From assembly GCA_021779415.1 (NCBI GenBank), contig JAJYAS010000317.1:1-5075 (forward strand): a stretch of DNA of 5,075 bases. The letters run 5' to 3'. Position numbers and translations under genes: made by a program. The DNA comes from Bacillota bacterium. Its GTDB lineage: Bacteria > Bacillota_B > Desulfitobacteriia > Desulfitobacteriales > Desulfitobacteriaceae. Below the pieces are notes generated by a model, which worked only from the letters and a program-made list of their open reading frames with translations, did not search any database and had not been told where the DNA came from. Positions 1 to 5,075 of the stretch are shown here, piece by piece (position 1 is the first letter of the stretch; each line of letters starts with the position of its first letter).

Positions 1-1
1 C

Positions 2-73
2 GGTGCATCCGATGCCGACCAGGGACCGAATATGGTTCCTCCTCCGCACCCCGATCTGCGCAGAAGCAAATAA
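2..73 (+). CDS. Possible 3' end of an upstream gene (partial, uncertain frame)
   Basis: An open frame enters from the left edge and ends at TAA 71-73. It gives about 23 residues ending in a proline-rich, basic tail (NMVPPPHPDLRRSK). The stop shares one base with the next ATG (TAATG), a common arrangement for translationally coupled genes. The stretch is clearly more GC-rich than the rest of the window. However, a second forward frame is also open from the edge to TAA 126-128, ending in EPWEIPRKPKYQRPRN, and looks about as protein-like. The third frame runs straight into the 102-codon ORF. Which frame is translated cannot be decided from so short a piece, and I do not recognise the product. 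Confidence 0.25.
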   Translation, partial: GASDADQGPNMVPPPHPDLRRSK

Positions 74-381
74 TGATGAACCTTGGGAAATCCCAAGAAA
101 ACCTAAATATCAAAGGCCCCGGAATTAACCTGATAAACGCCTGGAAGAAACAGACTATAGACGATAGACTACAGACTACAGACCGATTGGCAAATAATTC
201 AACACTTAGCACTCAACAAGCAACACTATTAACAAGATATTTCTCCTTCGCAAAAACACTAATGGACCCCCTCTCGTCCATTTCAAAACAGCGAAGAGCA
301 AAATCTATCTACAATGCAATAGCTTCACGTTCAATCTCCTCCTCCACCGCAGCAGAACAATTGCAAAAACTTAAAAGCTGA
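73..381 (+). CDS. Small hypothetical protein, 102 aa
   Basis: I do not recognise this protein. The reading frame starts with tandem ATG codons and ends in TGA. The C-terminal half (about residues 45-102) looks like a small helical domain: alternating hydrophobic and polar residues around LLTRYFSFAKTLMDPL, then IYNAIASRSISS and AAEQLQKLKS. There is no signal peptide, membrane segment or cysteine. A 7-base tandem repeat at 152-186 is translated in frame as a polar stretch near residues 27-38, and an inverted repeat (82-97) lies in the first codons. The start overlaps a possible upstream stop (TAATG), so coupling to an upstream gene is plausible. The ribosome site is weak (AGAAG at 62-66). The frame is open to the window edge, so the protein could begin further left. 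It may also be a chance ORF. Confidence 0.42.
   Translation: MMNLGKSQENLNIKGPGINLINAWKKQTIDDRLQTTDRLANNSTLSTQQATLLTRYFSFAKTLMDPLSSISKQRRAKSIYNAIASRSISSSTAAEQLQKLKS
152..186 (+). repeat. Degenerate 7-bp tandem repeat, five units
   Basis: Five adjoining heptads follow the pattern AGACTAY. Units 3 and 4 are identical (AGACTAC), unit 1 is AGACTAT, unit 2 is AGACGAT and unit 5 decays to AGACCGA. The array lies in frame inside the 102-codon ORF; 35 bases is not a multiple of three, so adding or losing single units would shift that frame. A similar five-unit array on the opposite strand follows thyX at 3566-3600. Confidence 0.85.
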
Positions 382-569
382 CGGAGTAAGGTTGACATTG
401 GCAATACTTAATGGTCTTGGTTAGTAGAGGGATACAAAGGTTATTTGACCTAAAAACCGCAGTCAGTGTTTGTTTTATGTGAGAAACATATTACAGTAGC
501 AGTTCGTAGAGATTTGAGCCGCCTTCCCCAATATAGCACCTGTATCAGCTAGGAAAGTCGCTCTGCCAC

Positions 570-1526
570 CTATTGAATTCTCAGTCGAAAATGCAGATTA
601 CTGTCAAGAATTTGAATAATGGATACATCTATTGACTGATAATTCTGCAGTAGATTGCGATCCTCAAGTCGAAAACATTCATTATCGCGTAATACACTCA
701 AAAGCTGCGTCTTCTTTGGGATCCCTGAATTATCAAGTCCGCGAGTATGGATCGACATTGCTCCTGCATACTTAGGATCCAAAAAATAAGAGTCATATGG
801 GCCAATATTCTTTCGAAAGGACAGATATAAGAAATTATTATATGAGATTGGAATCTCCACCACCCTAGGTACCTCTTTCGTTGGATTAGAAAACTCCAAA
901 GATGTTATAAAATAATCACCAGACAGCTTCACAGTTACGACTGACTCCGCATCCAGCCACCGCAAGAATATGAGATTGGGAGCATTGAACTCAATGTACC
1001 CTTCTTTTGCTCCCATCCGATCAGATAAATCGCCACGGTCATTATCAGGAGTGGTTGCATGGTATAATCCAAGATTGTGCCCAAACTCATGTATAAGGGA
1101 TGATTCATTTAACATTTGAGAGCTGAAATTTAACTTGTAACTAGAGTGTTCAGCTGAGGCTCCACTTTTATCAAAACCGAACATAAAATGCGTTCTTTCT
1201 TTAAACATACGTCCACTATCCAACACGTCTTTGAAATACTGTTCGTATGCCTTCTTCTCATCTATAACTTCACCATTCAGAAAGAATTTTTCTGCTGTAA
1301 TATTGCCAAATCGCAAATGACCTCGCGATACGTTCTCGTAAAAGCATTTCAGGGATACGTATTTTAGATTTTGGTTCTGGGCTCCCTCTACTGCATTGAT
1401 AAAGCCGAACACATCAAGGGGGTTCTCTCTCATTCCACTGAATGTAACTAGAATCCCGTGAATATTAACTTCCCCAGTTGTGGAAAATGCCGGCCAGTTT
1501 TTCATTATCTTTTTGAGGTAATTCAT
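570..1526 (-). CDS. Gametolysin-type zinc metalloprotease (peptidase M11 family, metzincin)
   Basis: A predicted zinc endopeptidase of 318 aa. Residues 146-156 read HEFGHNLGLYH, the metzincin HEXXHXXGXXH site, with zinc ligands H146, H150 and H156 and catalytic base E147. A GD at 165-166, a Met-turn candidate M171 (SDRMGA) and FNAP...RWL at 180-191 follow in the order typical of peptidase M11. Upstream, FYENVSRGHLRF (62-73) matches the family's pre-catalytic strand and helix region. Residues about 192-318 look like the beta-rich C-terminal domain of these enzymes, with YLSFRKNIGPYDS and MSIHTR. M11 enzymes are normally secreted, yet there is no signal peptide here: the frame is closed by TAG at 1542-1544, just upstream of the ATG, and no Shine-Dalgarno sequence is visible. 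The 5' end may be altered by a frameshift (see 1465-1572). It is divergent from the secreted-protein gene at 1983. The substrate is unknown. Family assignment is firm; start and export are uncertain. Confidence 0.87.
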   Translation of the reverse strand: MNYLKKIMKNWPAFSTTGEVNIHGILVTFSGMRENPLDVFGFINAVEGAQNQNLKYVSLKCFYENVSRGHLRFGNITAEKFFLNGEVIDEKKAYEQYFKDVLDSGRMFKERTHFMFGFDKSGASAEHSSYKLNFSSQMLNESSLIHEFGHNLGLYHATTPDNDRGDLSDRMGAKEGYIEFNAPNLIFLRWLDAESVVTVKLSGDYFITSLEFSNPTKEVPRVVEIPISYNNFLYLSFRKNIGPYDSYFLDPKYAGAMSIHTRGLDNSGIPKKTQLLSVLRDNECFRLEDRNLLQNYQSIDVSIIQILDSNLHFRLRIQ

Positions 1527-1572
1527 AGCTAGAGGGTCTTTCTAAAAGTTTAATATTAACACTCGCATTCAT
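1465..1572 (-). other. Overlapping open frame at the metalloprotease 5' end (possible true N-terminus or leader peptide)
   Basis: A 35-codon frame starts at ATG 1570-1572 and ends at TAA 1465-1467, overlapping the first 62 bases of the protease frame. It has ordinary, protein-like composition (MNASVNIKLLERPSSY... ending LAGIFHNWGS). Removing one base from the GGGG run just before its stop would join it to the protease frame at EVNIHGILVTFSG. So it may be the original N-terminus separated by an indel or a sequencing error, or a short coupled leader. The ribosome site is only a purine run. Neither version would add a signal peptide. Low confidence. Confidence 0.25.
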
Positions 1573-1970
1573 TTTTCTTTTTTTTGAGACACCACAGGAG
1601 TGATTATATCCATATTCCCTATTCTTTCAATGAAATCAATGTAGCTTAGGCGTCCCGCCTGAGTAAAAAACACACATTCTGTACGAGAGTGCTACATTAC
1701 AATTAATAAAATTCGCAGAAGAACGATCAGAGAGTTTGATGAAGAGCAAAAAGACCTACTCAAAAATAGATATTCTTATACCTGCAAAATGTCAATTGAG
1801 GCTGTTAATATGATTTCTTATAATCATTTCGATAAAGAACCAGAAACACTATTGCGAACATCATTGATATCGATATACTGAACACTCAAAGTATTGTAGG
1901 ATTTGATATTCTTGCTTAAAAAACAGGAATATGAGAACTAAAATAATATTTAATAACAAAACTCAACTAT
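1573..1970. other. Divergent intergenic region without a supported gene
   Basis: This spacer separates the divergent protease and secreted-protein genes and must hold promoters for both. I could not find a convincing -35/-10 pair on either strand: TTGATA at 1903-1908 and TAAAAT at 1939-1944 are too far apart. It contains a strong short hairpin at 1645-1663. A plus-strand frame from 1663 to TGA 1879-1881 has protein-like composition (for example EFDEEQKDLLKNRYSY and HFDKEPETLLR) but no usable start codon before ATG 1789. It may be the decayed remnant of a gene. The last 70 bases are very AT-rich. Confidence 0.5.
1645..1663. other. Short GC-rich hairpin in the divergent spacer
   Basis: CTTAGGCG (1645-1652) pairs with CGCCTGAG (1656-1663) through eight pairs, one of them T·G, around a three-base TCC loop. 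It is flanked by an A-run (1665-1670) on the plus-strand 3' side. Neither strand has a T-tract downstream, so it is not a normal intrinsic terminator. It could be a protein-binding palindrome or an isolated REP-like element. Confidence 0.5.
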
Positions 1971-1976
1971 GGAGGT
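1971..1976 (+). promoter_or_regulatory. Ribosome binding site of the secreted-protein gene
   Basis: GGAGGT lies six bases (all A) before ATG 1983-1985. This near-consensus Shine-Dalgarno sequence fixes the start just before the signal peptide. It is the strongest ribosome site in the window. Confidence 0.8.
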
Positions 1977-1982
1977 AAAAAA

Positions 1983-2675
1983 ATGCGGATGTTTAAATTT
2001 ATGTTATTTGTGGGATTCTTTCTACTATGCGGGCTAGTTGGTGCAGAAAATGCGTATATCAATATCAAAGATAAAGGCATGCCAGTATATATAAACGATG
2101 AAGGAATACCACAATTGGATGTTTTTCTTGATCTCGAGAATATTGGCTGTGCAGACAATTGTCATTATGATGCTCAATGGAATGTGACAGAACTTTCTTC
2201 TGATTCTCAACAAGCAAAATCTATAATGACAACATTAATGGGAACCTTAGGAGAAAAAAGCACCTTAAGTTTGTCACAAAAAGAAAATATAAAAAACATA
2301 TTAACTGTGTCCAAGGATAAGGAAATAATAAATGGAGGATTGAAAGTATTTTGGATAGGACTTACATCTCTTTGCCCCTCTATGGAATGGCCAGATGCTT
2401 CTGAGCCAATGAAATTATATGCAATTCACTATAAAATTGACCAATATATTTCAAAAAAGCTTGAAAAAACAGTTGCTGATTTCACAATTATACTCGCGTG
2501 TTACTGGAATGATAAATCAGCGAAATCAATAGAAGTTTTGGCTCTAGGTAAGTATGACAATAGTTGGAATGTCGACATTACATTAGGTGTAGAAAACGAA
2601 GAAAATATAAGGTCTATTCGCTCAGTAATTAGCGTACCCCAAAAAACATCATTGCCTTCGAATGATAGTCCTTAA
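1983..2675 (+). CDS. Secreted or periplasmic hypothetical protein with four cysteines
   Basis: I do not recognise this 230-aa protein. Residues 1-21 form a good Sec signal peptide: basic start MRMFK, hydrophobic core (FMLFVGFFLLCGLV), and a likely signal peptidase I cut after VGA (position 21). The C16 context does not fit a lipobox, so a lipoprotein is unlikely. The mature part has four cysteines, C56 and C60 (CADNC), C131 and C173, enough for two disulfides in an oxidising compartment. Hydrophobic and aromatic stretches at 118-130 (GGLKVFWIGLTSL) and 164-175 (VADFTIILACYW) look like core strands. The tail (219-230) is polar. There is no second membrane segment. The start is set by GGAGGT at 1971-1976 and the gene ends before a strong terminator, so it is probably a single-gene transcript. 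It faces away from the metalloprotease gene; a functional link is only conjecture. Confidence 0.8.
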   Translation: MRMFKFMLFVGFFLLCGLVGAENAYINIKDKGMPVYINDEGIPQLDVFLDLENIGCADNCHYDAQWNVTELSSDSQQAKSIMTTLMGTLGEKSTLSLSQKENIKNILTVSKDKEIINGGLKVFWIGLTSLCPSMEWPDASEPMKLYAIHYKIDQYISKKLEKTVADFTIILACYWNDKSAKSIEVLALGKYDNSWNVDITLGVENEENIRSIRSVISVPQKTSLPSNDSP

Positions 2676-2699
2676 TTATACGCAGCAGTATTAAAGTCA

Positions 2700-2739
2700 C
2701 CCATGAGGCTATATCGAAAAAAGCCTTATGGGATTTTTT
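2700..2739 (+). terminator. Rho-independent terminator after the secreted-protein gene
   Basis: An 11-pair stem, 2700-2710 (CCCATGAGGCT) with 2722-2732 (AGCCTTATGGG) including one G·T pair, encloses an 11-base loop. It is followed by A and six T (2734-2739). It sits 25 bases after the TAA at 2675 and isolates that gene from thyX. Confidence 0.92.
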
Positions 2740-2781
2740 GCTGGTCTATTAATCCTTAAAACTTATTAGATTCAAGGAAAA

Positions 2782-2810
2782 TTGAAAACCGCGATTTTCT
2801 CCTGGATAAG
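2782..2810 (+). promoter_or_regulatory. Candidate sigma-70-type promoter for thyX
   Basis: TTGAAA (2782-2787) and GATAAG (2805-2810) are spaced 17 bases apart, about 68 bases before the thyX start. They lie downstream of the preceding terminator, where a promoter is needed. The -10 matches only 4 of 6 consensus bases, and the AT-rich background makes chance matches likely. TATCAT at 2825-2830 is an alternative -10 without a good -35. Confidence 0.3.
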
Positions 2811-2877
2811 TCAGAAAAATCTGTTATCATACAAAGTAATAATTTCTGAAATTTAACTTTAAAAACAGGTAGTAAAA

Positions 2878-3564
2878 ATGCTCAATGTAAACATTCCTCC
2901 GGATAAACATGTTGAAGTTCTGGATGGACAAGGCTGGATAGGCTTGATAGATATGATGGGGAGTGAAACTACAATCGTAAATGCGGCAAGAGTGTCCTTT
3001 GGGAAACTTCGCACTGAAATGAACGAAAAGGATGTAGAACTCCTGAAATTTCTTATAGAAAATAAGCATACAAGTCCGTTGGAGCATCTGATGTTTACCT
3101 TCAGTGTACATTGTCCACTGTTTGTAAGGAGCCAATGGCATAGGCACAGAACATGGTCATACAACGAAATATCAAGAAGATATACTGAATTTGACATTAC
3201 GTTCTACACTCCGCATCAATTACGTATACAGTCAAAAGATAACCGTCAGGCATCTGTTGAAGGTTCCAACATTAATGATACCGAATTAAAGTCTCTCATA
3301 GATAAAAACAACAAGGATTCCTACAAGCTATATGAAGACTTAATCGCAAGGGGAGTATGCAGAGAGCAGGCAAGAGGAGTTCTTTCTCAAAATATGATGG
3401 TCACGTTCTTGGCAACCGTGGATTTAAGTAATCTTCTGCATTTTCTTGAGTTAAGAGACCACCCGCATGCTCAATGGGAAATCAGAGAATACGCTCAGGG
3501 AATAAAGAAACTGATAGCTCCTTATCTTCCACACTTAGCAAAATATTTAAAGTGCAATGTGTAG
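2878..3564 (+). CDS. thyX: Flavin-dependent thymidylate synthase ThyX
   Basis: Converts dUMP to dTMP in the cytoplasm, using methylene-tetrahydrofolate as carbon donor and FAD/NADPH for reduction; it replaces the unrelated ThyA. The ThyX signature RHRX7S is present as RHRTWSYNEIS at residues 89-99. Also seen are HTSPLEH (64-70), the FAD/dUMP-side histidine region; EQARGVL (163-169), where R166 aligns with a substrate-binding arginine; and LRDHPHAQWEIREYA (192-206), where R193 matches the conserved dUMP-contact arginine. The length of 228 aa is normal. One small oddity is Ser170 where many members have Pro after ARxVL. The start is supported by AGG at 2867-2869 and alignment of the N-terminus. 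It has its own leader after a terminator and looks monocistronic. The stop is followed almost directly by a heptad repeat array. It converges with the mdfA-like gene. No dihydrofolate reductase gene is present here. Confidence 0.97.
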   Translation: MLNVNIPPDKHVEVLDGQGWIGLIDMMGSETTIVNAARVSFGKLRTEMNEKDVELLKFLIENKHTSPLEHLMFTFSVHCPLFVRSQWHRHRTWSYNEISRRYTEFDITFYTPHQLRIQSKDNRQASVEGSNINDTELKSLIDKNNKDSYKLYEDLIARGVCREQARGVLSQNMMVTFLATVDLSNLLHFLELRDHPHAQWEIREYAQGIKKLIAPYLPHLAKYLKCNV

Positions 3565-3565
3565 A

Positions 3566-3600
3566 TTGGTTCGTAGTTCGTGGTTGGTAGTTGGTGGGTG
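3566..3600 (-). repeat. Degenerate 7-bp tandem repeat, five units, next to the thyX stop
   Basis: Read on the plus strand, the units follow GTRGTTS: TTGGTTC, GTAGTTC, GTGGTTG, GTAGTTG, and a diverged GTGGGTG. On the minus strand the central units become CAACTAC and GAACTAC. These share ACTAC and the 7-base period with the array at 152-186. It begins two bases after the thyX stop and fills half of the gap between the converging genes. Confidence 0.83.
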
Positions 3601-3637
3601 AACGTTTTCTGCTGGCGACTTGCCACTCCTCACTGTA

Positions 3638-4843
3638 TCACGCCCATTCTCTGTTTTTGTTCATTTTGGCAAAGTGATAAATAAACATCGAAGCAGCAAT
3701 AGAAAATATAAAATTTACCAATGCAAAGCTGAATAAGGAAAACCCAAAGCTCCCGCATATTGAGTTGACTATTTCGATCCCCCCAGCCATGACAATAGTT
3801 TGAATAAACACCAACAAGGATATTGTCATGCTTTGAGAAAATCTGCTATCGCTCATAATGATACGCCACACCATACCATTAAATAGACCGAAGCCTAAAG
3901 TGCCCATGAAAAATCCAGTAGAAAGCAATAATGGATTCTTGAAAAAAACTAAACTAAAAGTAGCACCTAGCACAAAAAGAACATTCCCTGTAGTCATTAT
4001 CCTTAAAAAAGAAACCTTTCCAGCTATAAACTGCATAGCAATACTCCCCAGTGAGAGTCCACTCAATGCTATTATCTGATACGCAATATAATGAACAAAG
4101 TCCAATTTAGCCGTTTTCATAATCAGAACCGGGGCCAACCCTATCCATGCAATCAATGGTAAAACGGCAAGACAAATGGCAGAACTGCCTACAGCAAAGT
4201 TTTTGTTTTTCAAAATTGAATAATAGGTCGCGGTAATTTCTTTAACGTTAATTCGGCTCAGTGTTTTTTTGCTCTCGGGTGTATATCTTGATAATCCGAA
4301 AAGAGCTATCGAAGCAACTATACCAATAACAACAAAGACATATCGCCAGTCGGCCAAGCTTATGATAACACCTCCTACAACAGGGCCCAATAGAGGAGCA
4401 AGAATAGTCACATTGGCCATAAGTGCAATTAACTTCACTGCATTCTTATCTTCAAACTTTTCATGAATCATCGAATATCCTATGGCAATAAAGGCCCCTC
4501 CGCTGCCTTGCAGTAGGCGTCCAAGCATAAATTGGTTGATATTCGCTGAAAATGCTATAAATACGGTGAAGATCAAAAAAAGTGAATTGCCAATCAAAAG
4601 TATTTTTCTCTTCCCATATCGGTCTGCCGCAGGGCCTATAAACAACTGCAAAACCGTATTCCCTAAAATAAACATACTTAAAGAACTAGCTACATATTCA
4701 ACGCCGACATGAAAGTTGGATACAACATTAAGCATGCCAGGCATGATCATGTCATTTGCAGAATATATAATAGCCTCATACAGCACAAAGAAAAAGGCAA
4801 AAATATATAAGCGCTTTCTTATCTTCTTTTCTCTGTCAGTCAT
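3638..4843 (-). CDS. MdfA-like multidrug exporter (MFS, DHA1 drug:H+ antiporter family)
   Basis: An inner-membrane proton-coupled exporter of 401 aa (E. coli MdfA has 410) with about twelve hydrophobic segments. The first helix region LYE...NDMIMPGML (21-38) keeps the two acidic residues of MdfA, here E23 and D31 (E26 and D34 in E. coli). MFS motif A is GPAADRYGKRK (70-80). The motif B region GRLLQG (108-113) keeps R109, equivalent to R112 of MdfA. The antiporter motif C region ALMANVTILAPLLGPVVGG (140-158) is nearly identical to MdfA. LPLIAWIGLAPVLI (228-241) and GGIEI (354-358) also match. The ATG overlaps the pncA stop by four bases (ATGA), so translation is probably coupled; no good separate ribosome site is seen. 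Drug export is the family role. Given the operon, transport of a nicotinamide-related compound is possible but is only inferred. I give no symbol because orthology to mdfA is not proven. Confidence 0.93.
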   Translation of the reverse strand: MTDREKKIRKRLYIFAFFFVLYEAIIYSANDMIMPGMLNVVSNFHVGVEYVASSLSMFILGNTVLQLFIGPAADRYGKRKILLIGNSLFLIFTVFIAFSANINQFMLGRLLQGSGGAFIAIGYSMIHEKFEDKNAVKLIALMANVTILAPLLGPVVGGVIISLADWRYVFVVIGIVASIALFGLSRYTPESKKTLSRINVKEITATYYSILKNKNFAVGSSAICLAVLPLIAWIGLAPVLIMKTAKLDFVHYIAYQIIALSGLSLGSIAMQFIAGKVSFLRIMTTGNVLFVLGATFSLVFFKNPLLLSTGFFMGTLGFGLFNGMVWRIIMSDSRFSQSMTISLLVFIQTIVMAGGIEIVNSICGSFGFSLFSFALVNFIFSIAASMFIYHFAKMNKNREWA

Positions 4844-5075
4844 GCTTTTTCGATGTCCTCGCTCTTTATTATATTAATTCCTTTGTCTTCCATTTCTTTA
4901 AACGACTTCTCAATATCGCCTTTATTCAAATCTACTCCTTTGCAGGCATCTTCTATGACAAAAACGTTAAATCCGGCACTTTTCCCGTCAAGAGCCGTGT
5001 GTTTCACGCAATAATCAGTTGCCAAACCCGCAACATAAATATCTTTAACTCCTTTCTGCTTCAGATACTCTTCCA
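4840..5075 (-). CDS. pncA: Nicotinamidase / pyrazinamidase, C-terminal part (cut by window edge)
   Basis: Hydrolyses nicotinamide to nicotinate and ammonia in the cytoplasmic NAD salvage pathway; the same enzyme type activates pyrazinamide. The 77 visible codons hold the C-terminal third of an isochorismatase-fold hydrolase. VAGLATDYCVKHTALD contains the catalytic cysteine, and VIEDACKGVDL plus a terminal helix and strand follow as in E. coli PncA. The catalytic Asp and Lys and the metal ligands lie outside the window. The frame is open to the edge; the TTG at 5023-5025 is the internal leucine of GLATDYC, not a start. The TGA stop overlaps the ATG of the mdfA-like gene (ATGA, 4840-4843), so the two form an operon with pncA first. 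Confidence 0.95.
   Translation of the reverse strand, partial: EEYLKQKGVKDIYVAGLATDYCVKHTALDGKSAGFNVFVIEDACKGVDLNKGDIEKSFKEMEDKGINIIKSEDIEKA

Noticed and set aside
82..97. Perfect inverted repeat CTTGGG/CCCAAG near the start of the 102-codon ORF as a terminator
   Set aside because: The stem is only 6-7 pairs and is followed by A residues, with no T-tract on either strand.
392..420. TTGACA at 392-397 as a promoter -35
   Set aside because: No -10-like hexamer occurs at 16-18 bases, and no plus-strand gene follows within reach.
499..512. GCAGTTC GTAGAGA as a third heptad array
   Set aside because: Only one unit resembles the GTAGTTC pattern and the second is already diverged, so chance explains it.
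475..600. Minus-strand frame with a gene-like stretch (GGRATFLADTGAILGKAA) after the protease stop
   Set aside because: Only about 40 codons, no start codon or ribosome site, and mostly in a different frame just past the protease end. I could not tie it to any family.
1967..2158. Minus-strand ORF opposite the secreted-protein gene
   Set aside because: It lies over the ribosome site and signal-peptide region of a well-supported gene and has no features of its own.
2777..2799. Hairpin GAAAATTG/CGATTTTC upstream of thyX as a terminator or riboswitch
   Set aside because: Weak A/T stem, no T-run and no conserved riboswitch core; it overlaps the likely promoter.
2827..3197. Two minus-strand ORFs opposite thyX
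   Set aside because: They are antisense to the conserved ThyX catalytic region, so their open frames follow from its codons.
3613..3625. TGGC/GCCA stem between thyX and the exporter as a shared terminator
   Set aside because: Only four pairs and no T-tract on either side.
3858..4712. Three plus-strand ORFs inside the exporter gene
   Set aside because: They are antisense to membrane-helix codons of the MFS protein and have no ribosome sites or recognisable content.

Overview
The window is bacterial. Genes are compact and use the standard code, with TGA, TAA and TAG all serving as stops. One start has a strong Shine-Dalgarno sequence, and there is a clear rho-independent terminator. The DNA is AT-rich overall. 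An MdfA-type exporter plus a secreted protein with a Sec signal peptide fit a Gram-negative organism, but nothing here fixes the taxon. Thymidylate synthesis by ThyX suggests, without proving it, a lineage that lacks ThyA.

Layout, left to right. The first ~130 bases are more GC-rich and open in all three forward frames. They probably hold the 3' end of a gene that starts outside the window. A small unrecognised 102-codon ORF (73-381, +) overlaps that end and carries a 7-base tandem repeat inside it. After a short gap, a gametolysin-type (peptidase M11) zinc metalloprotease lies on the minus strand (570-1526). It has an intact HEXXHXXGXXH site but no export signal, and a second open frame overlaps its start. 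A 456-base divergent spacer follows, holding a strong hairpin and a possible decayed reading frame. Next is a plus-strand gene for an unrecognised secreted protein with four cysteines (1983-2675), closed by a good terminator (2700-2739).

The right half is housekeeping-like and confidently assigned. thyX (2878-3564, +) makes dTMP. A second heptad repeat array starts two bases after its stop codon. Converging on it from the right is a minus-strand operon: the 3' part of pncA (nicotinamidase, cut by the window edge), overlapping by 4 bases (ATGA) an MdfA/Bcr-type multidrug exporter (3638-4843).

I see no CRISPR array, tRNA, rRNA, insertion sequence or complete novel system. The least explained parts are the protease 5' end, the secreted orphan next to it, and the two heptad arrays.
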